A DNA stretch of 64,000 bases from positions 4,402,001-4,466,000 of the forward strand of contig CBDIDH010000002.1 of assembly GCA_965277595.1 (NCBI GenBank), in the 5' to 3' direction. The position numbers and the translations under genes are program-made. Shown here in pieces: positions 8,203 through 15,884 of this stretch; position 1 is the stretch's first letter, and every line of letters starts with the position of its first letter. The notes beneath the pieces were generated by a model. It was not told the origin of the DNA, made no database searches, and worked only from the letters and a program-made list of their open reading frames with translations. The stretch is from CBDIDH01 sp965277595 (GTDB lineage Bacteria > Planctomycetota > Planctomycetia > Isosphaerales > Isosphaeraceae).

Positions 8203-9210
8203 ATGACATCGACCCATCCCGGCGACATCCTCAAGGATCGGTTCGGCCGAGTCCATAACAACCTGAGGATCAGCGTTACCGACCGCTGCAACATCCGTTG
8301 CGTCTACTGCATGCCCGAGTCAGTCACCTTTCTGCCCAAAAACAGCCTCCTGAGCTTCGAGGAGATCCATCGGGTTGTCCGGGTGGCGACCACGCTGGGC
8401 GTCGACAAGATCCGCCTGACCGGCGGTGAACCCCTGGTGAGGCGCGGCCTGCCCGACCTGGTGCGGATGATCGCCGAGACCCCGGGAATTCGCGACGTCG
8501 GCCTGACGACGAATGGAATCTTGCTCGCGCCGATGGCCAGAGAGCTTCATGAAGCGGGCTTGAGGCGGATCAACGTCAGCCTCGACACGATGGACCCGCA
8601 ACGATTCCAGGAACTCACGCGACGTCCCGGCGTTGAACAGGTCATCGAGGGGATTCTCGCGGCCAAAAACGCCGGGTTTGACCCGGTGAAGGTCAACGCC
8701 GTGGCGATCAAGGGGGCGACCGACGCCGACGTCGTCCCGCTTGCCCTTTTTGCCCGCGAGCACGGCCTGGAACTGCGATTCATCGAGTACATGCCGCTCG
8801 ACGCGGGCGATTCCTGGGAGCGCGACAAGGTGCTCTATGCCGCCGAGATACTCGACATCCTCGGGCGCGAGATTGGCCCGCTCTCGCCCGCTCCGGGCCA
8901 GGACTCGCGCGCTCCGGCCGTTGATTATGACTACGACGACGGGATCGGCCGGGTCGGCCTGATCGCCTCGGTCAGCCGCCCCTTCTGCGGAAGCTGCAAC
9001 CGGGTCCGCCTGACGGCCGAGGGAAAATTCCGCAACTGCCTCTTCGCCCTCGAAGAGACCGATCTCCGCGGCTTGCTTCGCAATAACGGCAGCGACGCCG
9101 CGATTGCCGAGGCCATCCGCGAGAGCGTCGCCGGCAAGTGGGAAGGGCATCAGATCAACACCGCGCAGTTCATCAAACCCGATCGCCTGATGCACTCGAT
9201 CGGCGGGTAA
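8203..9210 (+). CDS. moaA: GTP 3',8-cyclase, radical SAM
   Basis: This 335-aa MoaA converts GTP to the 3',8-cyclo intermediate of molybdopterin synthesis. The radical-SAM cluster motif CNIRCVYC follows RISVTDR. LTGGEPLVRRGL is the SAM-binding GGEP segment. The C-terminal second cluster ligands lie in CGSCNRVRLTAEGKFRNC, and the protein ends in the required Gly-Gly (HSIGG). ATG 8203 is chosen because the sequence upstream lacks MoaA character. Its partner MoaC is not in the window. It is separated from moaE by a heptad hairpin, so it may be transcribed from its own promoter. Confidence 0.93.
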   Translation: MTSTHPGDILKDRFGRVHNNLRISVTDRCNIRCVYCMPESVTFLPKNSLLSFEEIHRVVRVATTLGVDKIRLTGGEPLVRRGLPDLVRMIAETPGIRDVGLTTNGILLAPMARELHEAGLRRINVSLDTMDPQRFQELTRRPGVEQVIEGILAAKNAGFDPVKVNAVAIKGATDADVVPLALFAREHGLELRFIEYMPLDAGDSWERDKVLYAAEILDILGREIGPLSPAPGQDSRAPAVDYDYDDGIGRVGLIASVSRPFCGSCNRVRLTAEGKFRNCLFALEETDLRGLLRNNGSDAAIAEAIRESVAGKWEGHQINTAQFIKPDRLMHSIGG

Positions 9211-9453
9211 AAGCGACAAAGCATCGCGTGTCTTCCTTGCACAAGCGGCGGCAAGACTGGCCCAGTTTCTCCAGAATCCTGAGGACTTCCACGTCCACGA
9301 AAGACCCGGAAAACGCTGATTTCAGAATCTCTTTCTCAACTAGGCTATTCCTCCCAGATTCTCCATTTAGTAGAATTCTGTCCTAAGGATACCCAGGCGG
9401 GTAATGGGACGGGATGCGACCAACCAGAGAATCTATCAGGGGAGGTTCAGGCG

Positions 9454-10320
9454 ATGCGGGGACGACTCATCGGGGTCTTGGCGGTCGTGGCGGCGACCGG
9501 TTGGTTGATGACGGGGACGGCGGAGGCGTGTCACAAGTGTCGGCAGACGCCCTGCGTCTATACAGCGCCCGCGGCCTGTGCGCCGACGACGCAATGTGTG
9601 ACCGAGATGGTTCCCTATACCGTGATGCGGAACCGGACGCGGATCGAGTTCCGCGAAGAGACCGTGACGATCATGGTCCGCGAGGCCGAGACGACCTGGA
9701 CCGAACGGCCGAGGGTGATTTGCAGGCCGGTGATCGACACGACCACCGTGCAGAAGCTTATTGACGTCTGCAAGCCGGTCTTCGAGACCAATTATGTCAA
9801 TCAGAACATCACCGTTTGCCGGCCGGTCTCGACGACCCGGCAGGTGACCGAGTATTGCATGCAGCCGACGACACAATACGTGACGGTTCCGGTTGCCAGT
9901 TCGTGCGGCAAGTGCGGACGCAAGGCGCCGGCGTGCGGTTGCCAGACGGTCGCCCAGACCTGCTACAAGCCGGTTCCGGTCGTCCGCGACGTGGTCGAGA
10001 CGCACATGGTGCGCGACGTCGAAACGCGGCAGGTGCCGGTCACGCGCTGCTCGATCGTTCGCGAGCAAAAGGTTGTTGACGTCCCCGTCTATCATACGCG
10101 GATGGTCCAGGAGACGGTCACGGAACGCATTCCGCACGTCACCTTCCGTTGCGTGCCGAAGACGATCACCCGGCAGATTCCCTACCCGGTCTGCGAGACC
10201 GTGCCCGAGACCTGCTATCGACCGGTAACCCGGGTTGTTCCGGTGACTTACGCGGCGCCTCAGGTGGCGCCGAGCTACCAGGCCGCGGCGTCGGGCCAGG
10301 CTCCCTCGGGCCAGCATTGA
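9454..10320 (+). CDS. Secreted Cys-rich YTV-type envelope protein
   Basis: This 288-aa protein has a cleavable signal (MRGRLIGVLAVVAATGWLMT...AEA) and a mature region rich in Cys, Thr, Val and Arg, with 18 cysteines. Short units of the form C-[RKY]-x-PV recur (CRPVID, CKPVFE, CRPVST, CYKPVP, CYRPVT), alternating with VPYTVMR and VPVTR words. This matches the planctomycete-specific YTV domain (Pfam YTV), known from giant cell-wall proteins of Rhodopirellula and relatives; here a single short copy is present. AGGGGAGG precedes ATG 9454. The likely role is a disulfide-linked structural component of the cell envelope. The 243-base region upstream shows no clear promoter. Confidence 0.75.
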   Translation: MRGRLIGVLAVVAATGWLMTGTAEACHKCRQTPCVYTAPAACAPTTQCVTEMVPYTVMRNRTRIEFREETVTIMVREAETTWTERPRVICRPVIDTTTVQKLIDVCKPVFETNYVNQNITVCRPVSTTRQVTEYCMQPTTQYVTVPVASSCGKCGRKAPACGCQTVAQTCYKPVPVVRDVVETHMVRDVETRQVPVTRCSIVREQKVVDVPVYHTRMVQETVTERIPHVTFRCVPKTITRQIPYPVCETVPETCYRPVTRVVPVTYAAPQVAPSYQAAASGQAPSGQH

Positions 10321-10338
10321 TCGAACGATTCCACGTTC

Positions 10339-10386
10339 AAAGGCGACCGCCGCGGGGCCTCGATTGGTCCTCGGCGGTTACCCTTT
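10339..10386. terminator. Hairpin between convergent genes
   Basis: An imperfect stem pairs AAAGG-(C)GACCGCCG-CGGGGCC on the left with GGTCCT-CGGCGGT-TACCCTTT on the right around a 6-base loop. It lies exactly between the stop of the YTV gene and the stop of the minus-strand gene at 10387. The A-rich left and T-rich right flanks allow termination in both directions. Confidence 0.55.
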
Positions 10387-10809
10387 TCAGGCGGCCGGGT
10401 CTTCGACGGAAGCCCGCGCGGCCTTGGAGACCTCGGACGGTCCCGAGTACGAGAAGGGTGTCTCGGCTGATTTTTCCGCGGGCGTCCGCGATGATCCGGA
10501 CGGGGCGAGCCGTCTCTGGATCGCCAGTTCAATGGCGCCTTCGAGATAGCAGGCTTCCTCGAATCCGAAGACGTCGCTGTAGTGCGTCTGAATAAAGGCG
10601 TCGGTACCGACCGCCAGCTCGTCCGGCCCGCACGTATTCAAAAAATATTCTTGCAAGAATTCCCACTCGCGCCCCCCTTTCGCCTCGGCCATGAGAGCCA
10701 GGATCTCTGCCCTGGTCATCGAGGCATAAGGCTGAAGAGAAGGGTCGGCGTCGCCCGCTGCGCGGTGGGGATCGGGCTCCCAATCGAACCAACCGTCAGA
10801 CTCAAACAT
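10387..10809 (-). CDS. Hypothetical acidic protein
   Basis: I do not recognise this 140-aa protein. It begins MFESDGWFDWEPDPHRAAGD, is rich in Asp, Glu and aromatic residues in its first third, then has a helical segment (MTRAEILALMAEAKGGREWEFLQEYFLN). The C-terminal 35 residues are Ser/Pro/Ala-rich and probably disordered. No signal peptide or membrane segment is visible. The start at 10809 is chosen because GGAGG lies eight bases upstream; an earlier in-frame start adds 25 residues without a ribosome site. Confidence 0.6.
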   Translation of the reverse strand: MFESDGWFDWEPDPHRAAGDADPSLQPYASMTRAEILALMAEAKGGREWEFLQEYFLNTCGPDELAVGTDAFIQTHYSDVFGFEEACYLEGAIELAIQRRLAPSGSSRTPAEKSAETPFSYSGPSEVSKAARASVEDPAA

Positions 10810-11210
10810 GGCGATCCTCCGTGTCCCCGGAGAGACCGATTGGTAAGCGGCACAGGGGTTTTGAACGATCTCCGCGACCGGCACGGACGAATTTTCAAAC
10901 CGTGAACCGGCCTGGACTCTTCAGTTTTATCATAACGCTTTCATTGTCAACGAGTTAGCATTAAAATTGAAGTCTTGGCACGCTCCTTGCTTATTCACGA
11001 GCCGTCTCACCGCCTTCCGGCCGTTCGGTTCCGTAAACCAGATGTCTCTTTAATCCGATCGTGACGAGCTGACCGTGTCAACGGGGTCTCGTCGAAACCG
11101 AATCGCAACCGGCACTTTTCCGAATAATACCCACGATGATCGCAGAAACCTGCCGCCGTCTGACAGAGAGCGATCGAGGCCAGGGGCGCCGTGAGGCGCA
11201 GTTCGGGCCG
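10810..11210. other. Intergenic region with sigma-54 promoter
   Basis: This 400-base divergent region separates the hypothetical gene at 10387-10809 and the acyltransferase gene. It holds an AT-rich patch (10921-10975) and directly after it a consensus sigma-54 core. No enhancer-binding-protein palindrome could be assigned with confidence. Confidence 0.6.
10975..10992 (+). promoter_or_regulatory. Sigma-54 (RpoN) promoter
   Basis: TTGGCACGCTCCTTGCTT matches the sigma-54 consensus YTGGCACG-N4-TTGCW at every defined position. The invariant GG (10977-10978) and GC (10989-10990) have the required 10-base spacing. An AT-rich tract lies immediately upstream, as is usual. Transcription would begin near 11002 and read into the FeeM-like acyltransferase gene. 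Expression would then need an AAA+ enhancer-binding activator, which is not encoded in the window. Confidence 0.75.
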
Positions 11211-12041
11211 ATGACCTCATCCGTCAAGGTTCCGAATATTGGCCGGGATATCCTGGCGAACATCGGCCGCGAGCAGGCGGAGCTGGAGGACGCGTATCGT
11301 CTTCTCGCGACCAATTACCGGGCTCGTGGGTATGAGGCGCCGGGAACATCTCCTTACCGTTTTACACCGTACCACGCGCTGCCCGGAACGGCGACCTTTG
11401 TGGCTCGACATGATCGCCGGGTCGTCGCGACGCTGACACTCGTGCCGGACACCGAACTGCTCGGACTGCCGATGGAGAGCATTTACGGGCCGGAGGTTGA
11501 TCGGCTTCGCCGCAAAGGGCGTCGTCTCGCCGAGTTCACCAGTCTGGCCGTTCAAGGTCTGAGCCTCCGCGAGTTCACGCAGGCGTTTAACACCTTGATC
11601 ACGCTGGCGATGCAGTATCACCTCCGGCAGGGGGGCGATACCTGGGTCATGGCCGTTCACCCGAGACATCGCAATTATTACCGAAAGGTGCTCGGGTTCG
11701 CCCCGCTCGGCTCGCAGCGGTCGTACCCGGCCGTGATGGATCACCCGGCCGAAGCCTGCGTCGTGGACCTCGACCTGATGAAGAACAACGCTCCCGCAAT
11801 GCACGCCAAGGTGACGGGTGCTCCCCTCGCTGACCCCGTCCTCGCCGCCGATGGCTGGTCGGCCGAACGGGTTCGTTACTTCGGCAGCCGGTCGAACACG
11901 ATGGATGAAGGGACCCTCGAAGCGATCCTCCTGGGCGTCGAGAAGCACGGCAACCCGATCCGCTGGGCGAGCAGCTCCAACCGCCTCAAGGCCGCCGCGA
12001 CCGATGCCGACAAGGCCGCCGCCATGGGCGCCCTGGTCTGA
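11211..12041 (+). CDS. FeeM-like N-acyl amino acid synthase / GNAT acyltransferase
   Basis: This 276-aa protein (301 aa if ATG 11136 is used) resembles the FeeM family, GNAT-fold enzymes that join a long fatty acyl chain from acyl carrier protein to an amino acid. Supporting segments are FVARHDRRVVATLTLVPDT, MESIYGPEVDRLRRKGRRLAEFTSLAVQ, and WVMAVHPRHRNYYRKVLGFAPLG, the last typical of FeeM and of exosortase-associated acyltransferases. No signal or membrane segment is seen. A sigma-54 promoter lies upstream with start near 11002. Neither candidate start has a strong ribosome site. The family assignment is from motif memory; the acyl acceptor is unknown. Confidence 0.65.
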   Translation: MTSSVKVPNIGRDILANIGREQAELEDAYRLLATNYRARGYEAPGTSPYRFTPYHALPGTATFVARHDRRVVATLTLVPDTELLGLPMESIYGPEVDRLRRKGRRLAEFTSLAVQGLSLREFTQAFNTLITLAMQYHLRQGGDTWVMAVHPRHRNYYRKVLGFAPLGSQRSYPAVMDHPAEACVVDLDLMKNNAPAMHAKVTGAPLADPVLAADGWSAERVRYFGSRSNTMDEGTLEAILLGVEKHGNPIRWASSSNRLKAAATDADKAAAMGALV

Positions 12042-12121
12042 ACCGATTTCAGAATTCATTTCGCAAGTCGATGGGAAGTCTTAAAATTCTCCAATCTTGT
12101 ACCGCTCTTTCTCCTTCCCGA

Positions 12122-12448
12122 TCATAGGTTAAGATAGGTGTGTTCGGCGACGAGATAGATGACCGTCGCGAGCATGAAGAATCCCGCCATGAAGATTAGG
12201 TAGCCCACCAGTCGTCCGGTCGATCCAGTTCTGGATACCACCCGGTCGGAATTTCGCCAGATCAGCCAGCCCGATAATCCATATCCCACGAAGCCGACCG
12301 CGGCCAGCGCGATCAGCGCGGGCTCACTCCGGCGCTGTTCCTGAATATTGCGGATCGCGATCGCCACGAAGGCGACGATCAAGGCGATTTGCCAGAGTCT
12401 TAGGCCAGACGCCGGCCGCGCGGCGGGTGCCCCTTCGATCGTGGTCAT
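12122..12448 (-). CDS. Small membrane protein, unknown function
   Basis: I do not recognise this 108-aa protein. It has three likely membrane spans: LWQIALIVAFVAIAIRN, PALIALAAVGFVGYGLSGWLIW and LVGYLIFMAGFFMLATVIYLVAEH. Short basic loops separate them. The gene ends convergently with the FeeM-like gene and starts 20 bases after the stop of the amidohydrolase gene on the same strand, so the two probably share a transcript. Confidence 0.65.
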   Translation of the reverse strand: MTTIEGAPAARPASGLRLWQIALIVAFVAIAIRNIQEQRRSEPALIALAAVGFVGYGLSGWLIWRNSDRVVSRTGSTGRLVGYLIFMAGFFMLATVIYLVAEHTYLNL

Positions 12449-12468
12449 GAGAGGTCGCTCACCTTCGG

Positions 12469-13425
12469 TCAGGCCAGGCGGTAAATGCGTTCGGCGTTGG
12501 CGGAAAAGAGTTTACGACGATCGGTTTCCGAACGATCGCGGACGATGGCCTTGAGCGCATTGAGCCAGTCGCGAAGGCTCGCGCCGCCGAGGCAGACGGG
12601 CCAGTCACTGCCGAAGACGACCCGATCGGAGCCGAAGACGTCGAGGACGTGATTGACGATCGGCGCGAGGTCGTCGGGTGTCCAGGGCTGCCCCTTGGTG
12701 GACGCGACGATGCCGGAGACCTTGCACGCAAGGATTCGTTCGCGTTTGGCGATCGCGGCGAGGTCGGCTTTCCAGGCGGATCGATCCTTGGAAAGAACGT
12801 CGGCGTTGCCGCAGTGGTCGAGAATGAACCGAGTGTCGGGGCAGGCGTCGACGAGTTTCGCGGCGTCGGGCAAGGACGCGGCGGGCATGCAGAGGTCGAA
12901 CATCAGGCCCGCCTCGCCGAGAGTCCGGACACCGTCGATGAACTCGGGCGCGACGCAGGCGCCGGGGGTTTTGACGACCTGACGGACCCCCTTGACCTCG
13001 CGCGTGTCCTTGAACCGACCGACATATTCCTTGAAGCCTTCCGAGGCCGGGCGACCGCCAATCACGGCGGCGACCGTCGGCGAGGTCCCGGAGCGGCAAA
13101 GGGCGATGATCGACTCGGCCTCGGCGACTTTTTGCGAGGGGATGACGTCCACCTCCATGTACACCGCCTTGACCACCTTCAGGCCGTCGGTCGCCTTGCG
13201 GTAATCGTCGGTGAGGAAGTTGCGGTTCAGTTTGGAATCCGAACCCGGAGCCAGCCAGTCGAGCCGGAATTTCGAGAGGTCCCAGAGATGCTGGTGCGTG
13301 TCGACGACCGGCAACAGGTCGTCGGCCGCGGCAACGCCGGAGGAGCCTGGAAGAGAAAGGCTCGCCGTGATTAAGGCGGCCTGTTTGAGGATCTGGCGAC
13401 GGTCAAGGTCGGGTCTTGAAGACAT
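12469..13425 (-). CDS. Secreted amidohydrolase, fuconolactonase-like
   Basis: This 318-aa protein belongs to the metal-dependent amidohydrolase (TIM-barrel) group that contains L-fuconolactonase and other lactone hydrolases. It opens with a twin-arginine leader (RRQILKQAALITASLSLPG) ending near SGVAAA, then VVDTHQHLWDLSKF, the first metal-binding HxH of the family. Later come FILDHCGNAD and FGSDWPVC, the distal His and Asp ligands. ATG 13425 is chosen because the upstream residues look non-coding. Planctomycetes encode many exported sugar-lactone enzymes, which suggests polysaccharide breakdown; the substrate is not identifiable. Confidence 0.82.
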   Translation of the reverse strand: MSSRPDLDRRQILKQAALITASLSLPGSSGVAAADDLLPVVDTHQHLWDLSKFRLDWLAPGSDSKLNRNFLTDDYRKATDGLKVVKAVYMEVDVIPSQKVAEAESIIALCRSGTSPTVAAVIGGRPASEGFKEYVGRFKDTREVKGVRQVVKTPGACVAPEFIDGVRTLGEAGLMFDLCMPAASLPDAAKLVDACPDTRFILDHCGNADVLSKDRSAWKADLAAIAKRERILACKVSGIVASTKGQPWTPDDLAPIVNHVLDVFGSDRVVFGSDWPVCLGGASLRDWLNALKAIVRDRSETDRRKLFSANAERIYRLA

Positions 13426-13651
13426 CGGGCGGACTCCCTCGCCCTCGGTTCGCGGGGCGATCGGCCTTGGAGCGGTGACGGGGCCGGCACCGACGGCCCG
13501 CCCTCCGTACCCTCCCAGCTTCACACAAACCTCGTCTCAGACGGAACTTGAGCGCGTCAAGGGGGTTGTCGAGGCGGGCAAGTCTCTGGTAGACTCCCCG
13601 GTGTCCAGGGTTCAACCTTACTCTTCTGGAAACGGAACGCAAGGGCCCGCG

Positions 13652-14080
13652 ATGCCTCCCGCCGAACCCGAACAGCCCTGGTATCAGGACGGTCTCGCCT
13701 TTGAATGCACGCGCTGTGGCGCCTGCTGCACCGGAGCGCCCGGCTATGTCTGGGTCAACGCCGAGGAGATCGCCCGATTGGCCGGGTACCGCGGCGAGTC
13801 GGTCGAGCAGTTCTCGCGAACTTTCGTGCGACGGGTCGGCGACGACTATAGCCTGATCGAAAAGCCTGGCGGCGATTGCATTTTCTGGGATCGAGCCTCG
13901 GGCTGCACGGTTTATCCCGAACGCCCGGTTCAATGCCAGACCTGGCCCTTCTGGCCCGAGAACATCGAGACCCGGTCGGACTGGTCGAGGGTCAAGCGGG
14001 TTTGTCCCGGCTCAGGCAAGGGACGCGTTTACGGCGTCGACGAGATCCGGGCGACCGCCGCGAAGGTGCACACCCCATGA
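13652..14080 (+). CDS. YkgJ-family cysteine-cluster protein (first of pair)
   Basis: This 142-aa protein is a YkgJ/CxxCxxCC zinc- or iron-binding family member. The motif FECTRCGACCTGAPG starts near residue 18, and CIFWDRASGCTVYPERPVQCQTWPFWP gives the C-terminal cysteines. Together these form the eight-Cys pattern seen in the family. ATG 13652 is chosen as the first start consistent with the family N-terminus. It overlaps the next gene, also YkgJ-type, by four bases. The function of the family is not established; metal chelation or Fe-S binding is inferred from the cysteines. Confidence 0.8.
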   Translation: MPPAEPEQPWYQDGLAFECTRCGACCTGAPGYVWVNAEEIARLAGYRGESVEQFSRTFVRRVGDDYSLIEKPGGDCIFWDRASGCTVYPERPVQCQTWPFWPENIETRSDWSRVKRVCPGSGKGRVYGVDEIRATAAKVHTP

Positions 14081-14580
14081 TCGGCCACGATGGCATTGAC
14101 CCCACCGAAGGCGAGCTCGCGGCTTTACGCGGCCCCTTGCAAGCGATTTACGCCGACCTCGACGCCGAAATCGGCCGCCTGGCGCCGACGTGTCTGCTGA
14201 GCGGACGTTGTTGCCGGTTCGAGGATTACGGCCACACGCTCTTTCTCTCCGGCCCCGAGGCGGCGCTTCTGCTGGCCGACGCTCCGCCGCCGTCTCGTCC
14301 GCTTGACGCGGGAGCAACCTGCCCCTGGCAAGACGCTCAGGGGCGCTGCTCGGCCCGGGAGGCGCGACCCCTCGGCTGCCGCGTCTATTTTTGTGATCCC
14401 GCCTATCAAGGCCACGCCCCGGAACTTTCCGAGACATTTTTAAAACGGCTCAAGCTGCTAGTCGAGGACGCCAACCTTTCCTGGAATTACGCACCCTTGC
14501 ATTATCATCTGAAACGAGCCAGCGAGCTTGGCCGGTTTCCGGCCAAGGTCAATGGACGATCGGTCGGCACTCAAGGGTGA
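14077..14580 (+). CDS. YkgJ-family cysteine-cluster protein (second of pair)
   Basis: This 167-aa protein is a second, diverged YkgJ-type protein. Cysteines fall in CLLSGRCCRFEDYGHTLF and later in TCPWQDAQGRCSAREARPLGCRVYFCDP. The N-terminal part (ELAALRGPLQAIYADLDAEIGRL) is a predicted helix that the first copy lacks. ATG 14077 overlaps the stop of the first copy (ATGA), so the two are coupled and may act together. The sequences differ enough that recent duplication is unlikely. Confidence 0.78.
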   Translation: MIGHDGIDPTEGELAALRGPLQAIYADLDAEIGRLAPTCLLSGRCCRFEDYGHTLFLSGPEAALLLADAPPPSRPLDAGATCPWQDAQGRCSAREARPLGCRVYFCDPAYQGHAPELSETFLKRLKLLVEDANLSWNYAPLHYHLKRASELGRFPAKVNGRSVGTQG

Positions 14581-14679
14581 TTGCTGGCAAAGGCTGTCAA
14601 ACGCCATCGTGGATGATACTGGGGACTTCCTCGGTCGTCCGCGAGAGAGAATCCGGCGGGCCTGGGTGCAAGTTTTAAC

Positions 14680-14708
14680 TTGACACTAGTCCAAGCCACC
14701 AATACAGT
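14680..14708 (+). promoter_or_regulatory. Housekeeping-type promoter for HU gene
   Basis: A perfect -35 hexamer TTGACA (14680-14685) is followed by a 17-base spacer and TACAGT (14703-14708) as -10, four of six matches to TATAAT. Transcription would start near 14715, 50 bases before the HU start codon. Confidence 0.6.
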
Positions 14709-14764
14709 TGAGCCAACCGCTGCGTGAAGAGGGCCGACCACTCCCCATCCCGGAGAGCGCCATC

Positions 14765-15163
14765 GTGACCAAAAAAGAAATCGTCAAGAAGATTTCCGAA
14801 GATATCGGACTGACGCAGCTCAAGACCAAGGACATTGTGCAGCGGACGCTGGACGCGATCATTCTGACCCTGGTGTCGGAAGGGCGGATCGAGCTGCGTA
14901 ACTTTGGTGTTTTCGAGGTCAAACGGCGCGCGCCCAGGAAGGCGAGAAATCCGAGGACCGGCGACAAGGTGTACGTTCCGCCCAAGAACGTGGTGACCTT
15001 CAAACCGGGCAAGGAGATGGAAGAATTGGTCCGGAAGATGAATCCGGAAAAACTTCCTTTATTGGAAGACGCCGCGGAAACCGATGTAGAGAACAACGGA
15101 TCGGGTGGACCGGCTTCAGATCCACGGAAGGAAGCGTCTGCCGAGGCCGACGCGGACGACTGA
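14765..15163 (+). CDS. HU-family DNA-binding protein with acidic tail
   Basis: This 132-aa HU/IHF protein binds and bends chromosomal DNA. From GTG 14765 it reads VTKKEIVKKISEDIGLTQLKTK (first residue Met in the protein), the normal HU start. FGVFEVKRRAPRKARNPRTGD is the flexible DNA-gripping arm with the intercalating proline region, and VVTFKPGKEMEELV ends the core. About 40 extra residues follow, rich in Asp, Glu and Ala and ending EADADD. HU proteins with tails usually carry basic ones; an acidic tail is the reverse. The alternative ATG 14708 falls inside the promoter -10 and is rejected. GGAG precedes the GTG. Confidence 0.88.
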   Translation: MTKKEIVKKISEDIGLTQLKTKDIVQRTLDAIILTLVSEGRIELRNFGVFEVKRRAPRKARNPRTGDKVYVPPKNVVTFKPGKEMEELVRKMNPEKLPLLEDAAETDVENNGSGGPASDPRKEASAEADADD

Positions 15164-15387
15164 CCTGAACCGTCAGGCGTCGGGCGGCGGCGGTGCGGGA
15201 GTTCTTCCTCAACCTCGGGTTTGCCAGCGCGGTGAACGCGATCCGGTTGGCTCGAACGGACTCTGGCTCGTGCCTGTCTGGGGTCACGATTTCCCCGAAG
15301 GCGTCGAGTCCCCCGGATCAGACCCGCGCGATGGATCGCGCGTCCTGGGATGATCCGCGCGGTAACCGATGGCGGGAGGAACCCGGA

Positions 15388-15621
15388 ATGAAGAAAGCCC
15401 TTGCGGCCCTGACCCTTGTGGTGGCGGCTCTTGCCATCGGCGAGGGATGCGCCCCGGTCCCCTTGCCGCACTATGCGGCTTACCCGGCGAGGCGCGTCGA
15501 GGAACTTCTCGTCGACTCGGAAAACCTCCGACTCGGCGGCGACGACTGGGAGCGGTTCTGGCTGCTCGACCAGCCGACCCACCTGACTCCCTTCCGAACC
15601 CACGGCGGCCTCGGTCCCTGA
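15388..15621 (+). CDS. Small exported planctomycete-type protein
   Basis: This 77-aa protein begins with a lipoprotein-like or secretion leader (MKKALAALTLVVAALAIGEGCA; the Cys follows G-E-G, a weak lipobox). The conserved-looking tail WERFWLLDQPTHLTPFRTHGG recalls small proteins common in planctomycete genomes. The function is not known. GGGAGGA seven bases before ATG 15388 supports this start over an upstream in-frame one. A strong terminator lies 75 bases downstream, so the gene is probably monocistronic. Confidence 0.7.
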   Translation: MKKALAALTLVVAALAIGEGCAPVPLPHYAAYPARRVEELLVDSENLRLGGDDWERFWLLDQPTHLTPFRTHGGLGP

Positions 15622-15695
15622 TCGACCGACGCCCGTCGTCGCGGCCTGCCCCCTTCGTGGTGGTCACGACGCTCAGACTTATCGAACGAGCTTGG

Positions 15696-15730
15696 GGCCG
15701 AGATCCGGAGTCACCGGATTTCGGCCTTTT
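15696..15730 (+). terminator. Rho-independent terminator
   Basis: GGCCGAGATCCGG (15696-15708) pairs with CCGGATTTCGGCC (15714-15726) with one G-T wobble around a 5-base loop. TTTT follows directly and more T-rich sequence after it. It ends transcription of the small exported protein gene. Confidence 0.8.
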
Positions 15731-15791
15731 GTGTTGGTTGGGGTTCGTGAGAGTGACGGAGGCGACTTGGAGTGATGCACGGGAGAGGGGA

Positions 15792-15875
15792 GGGCAAAGG
15801 GCAAAGGACAAAGGGCAAAGGGCAAAGGGAAAAGGGAAAAGGACAAAGGGAAAAGGGAAAAGGACAAAGGGAAAA
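15792..15875 (+). repeat. Tandem heptad array GGRMAAA, 12 copies
   Basis: Twelve uninterrupted 7-bp units occur: GGGCAAA, GGACAAA and GGGAAAA in mixed order, with a partial thirteenth (GGACATG) beginning at 15876. Periodicity is exactly seven. Read in rotated phase the unit is CAAAGGA/G, one base from the rotated GACCAAG unit (CCAAGGA) at 34.1 kb. The array sits between convergent genes. Confidence 0.9.
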
Positions 15876-15884
15876 GGACATGGA

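Noticed and set aside
12041..12122. Terminator between the FeeM-like and small membrane genes
   Set aside because: Only a weak GATGGGAAG/CTTCCCGATC pairing across a loop of more than 30 bases was found, too poor to call.
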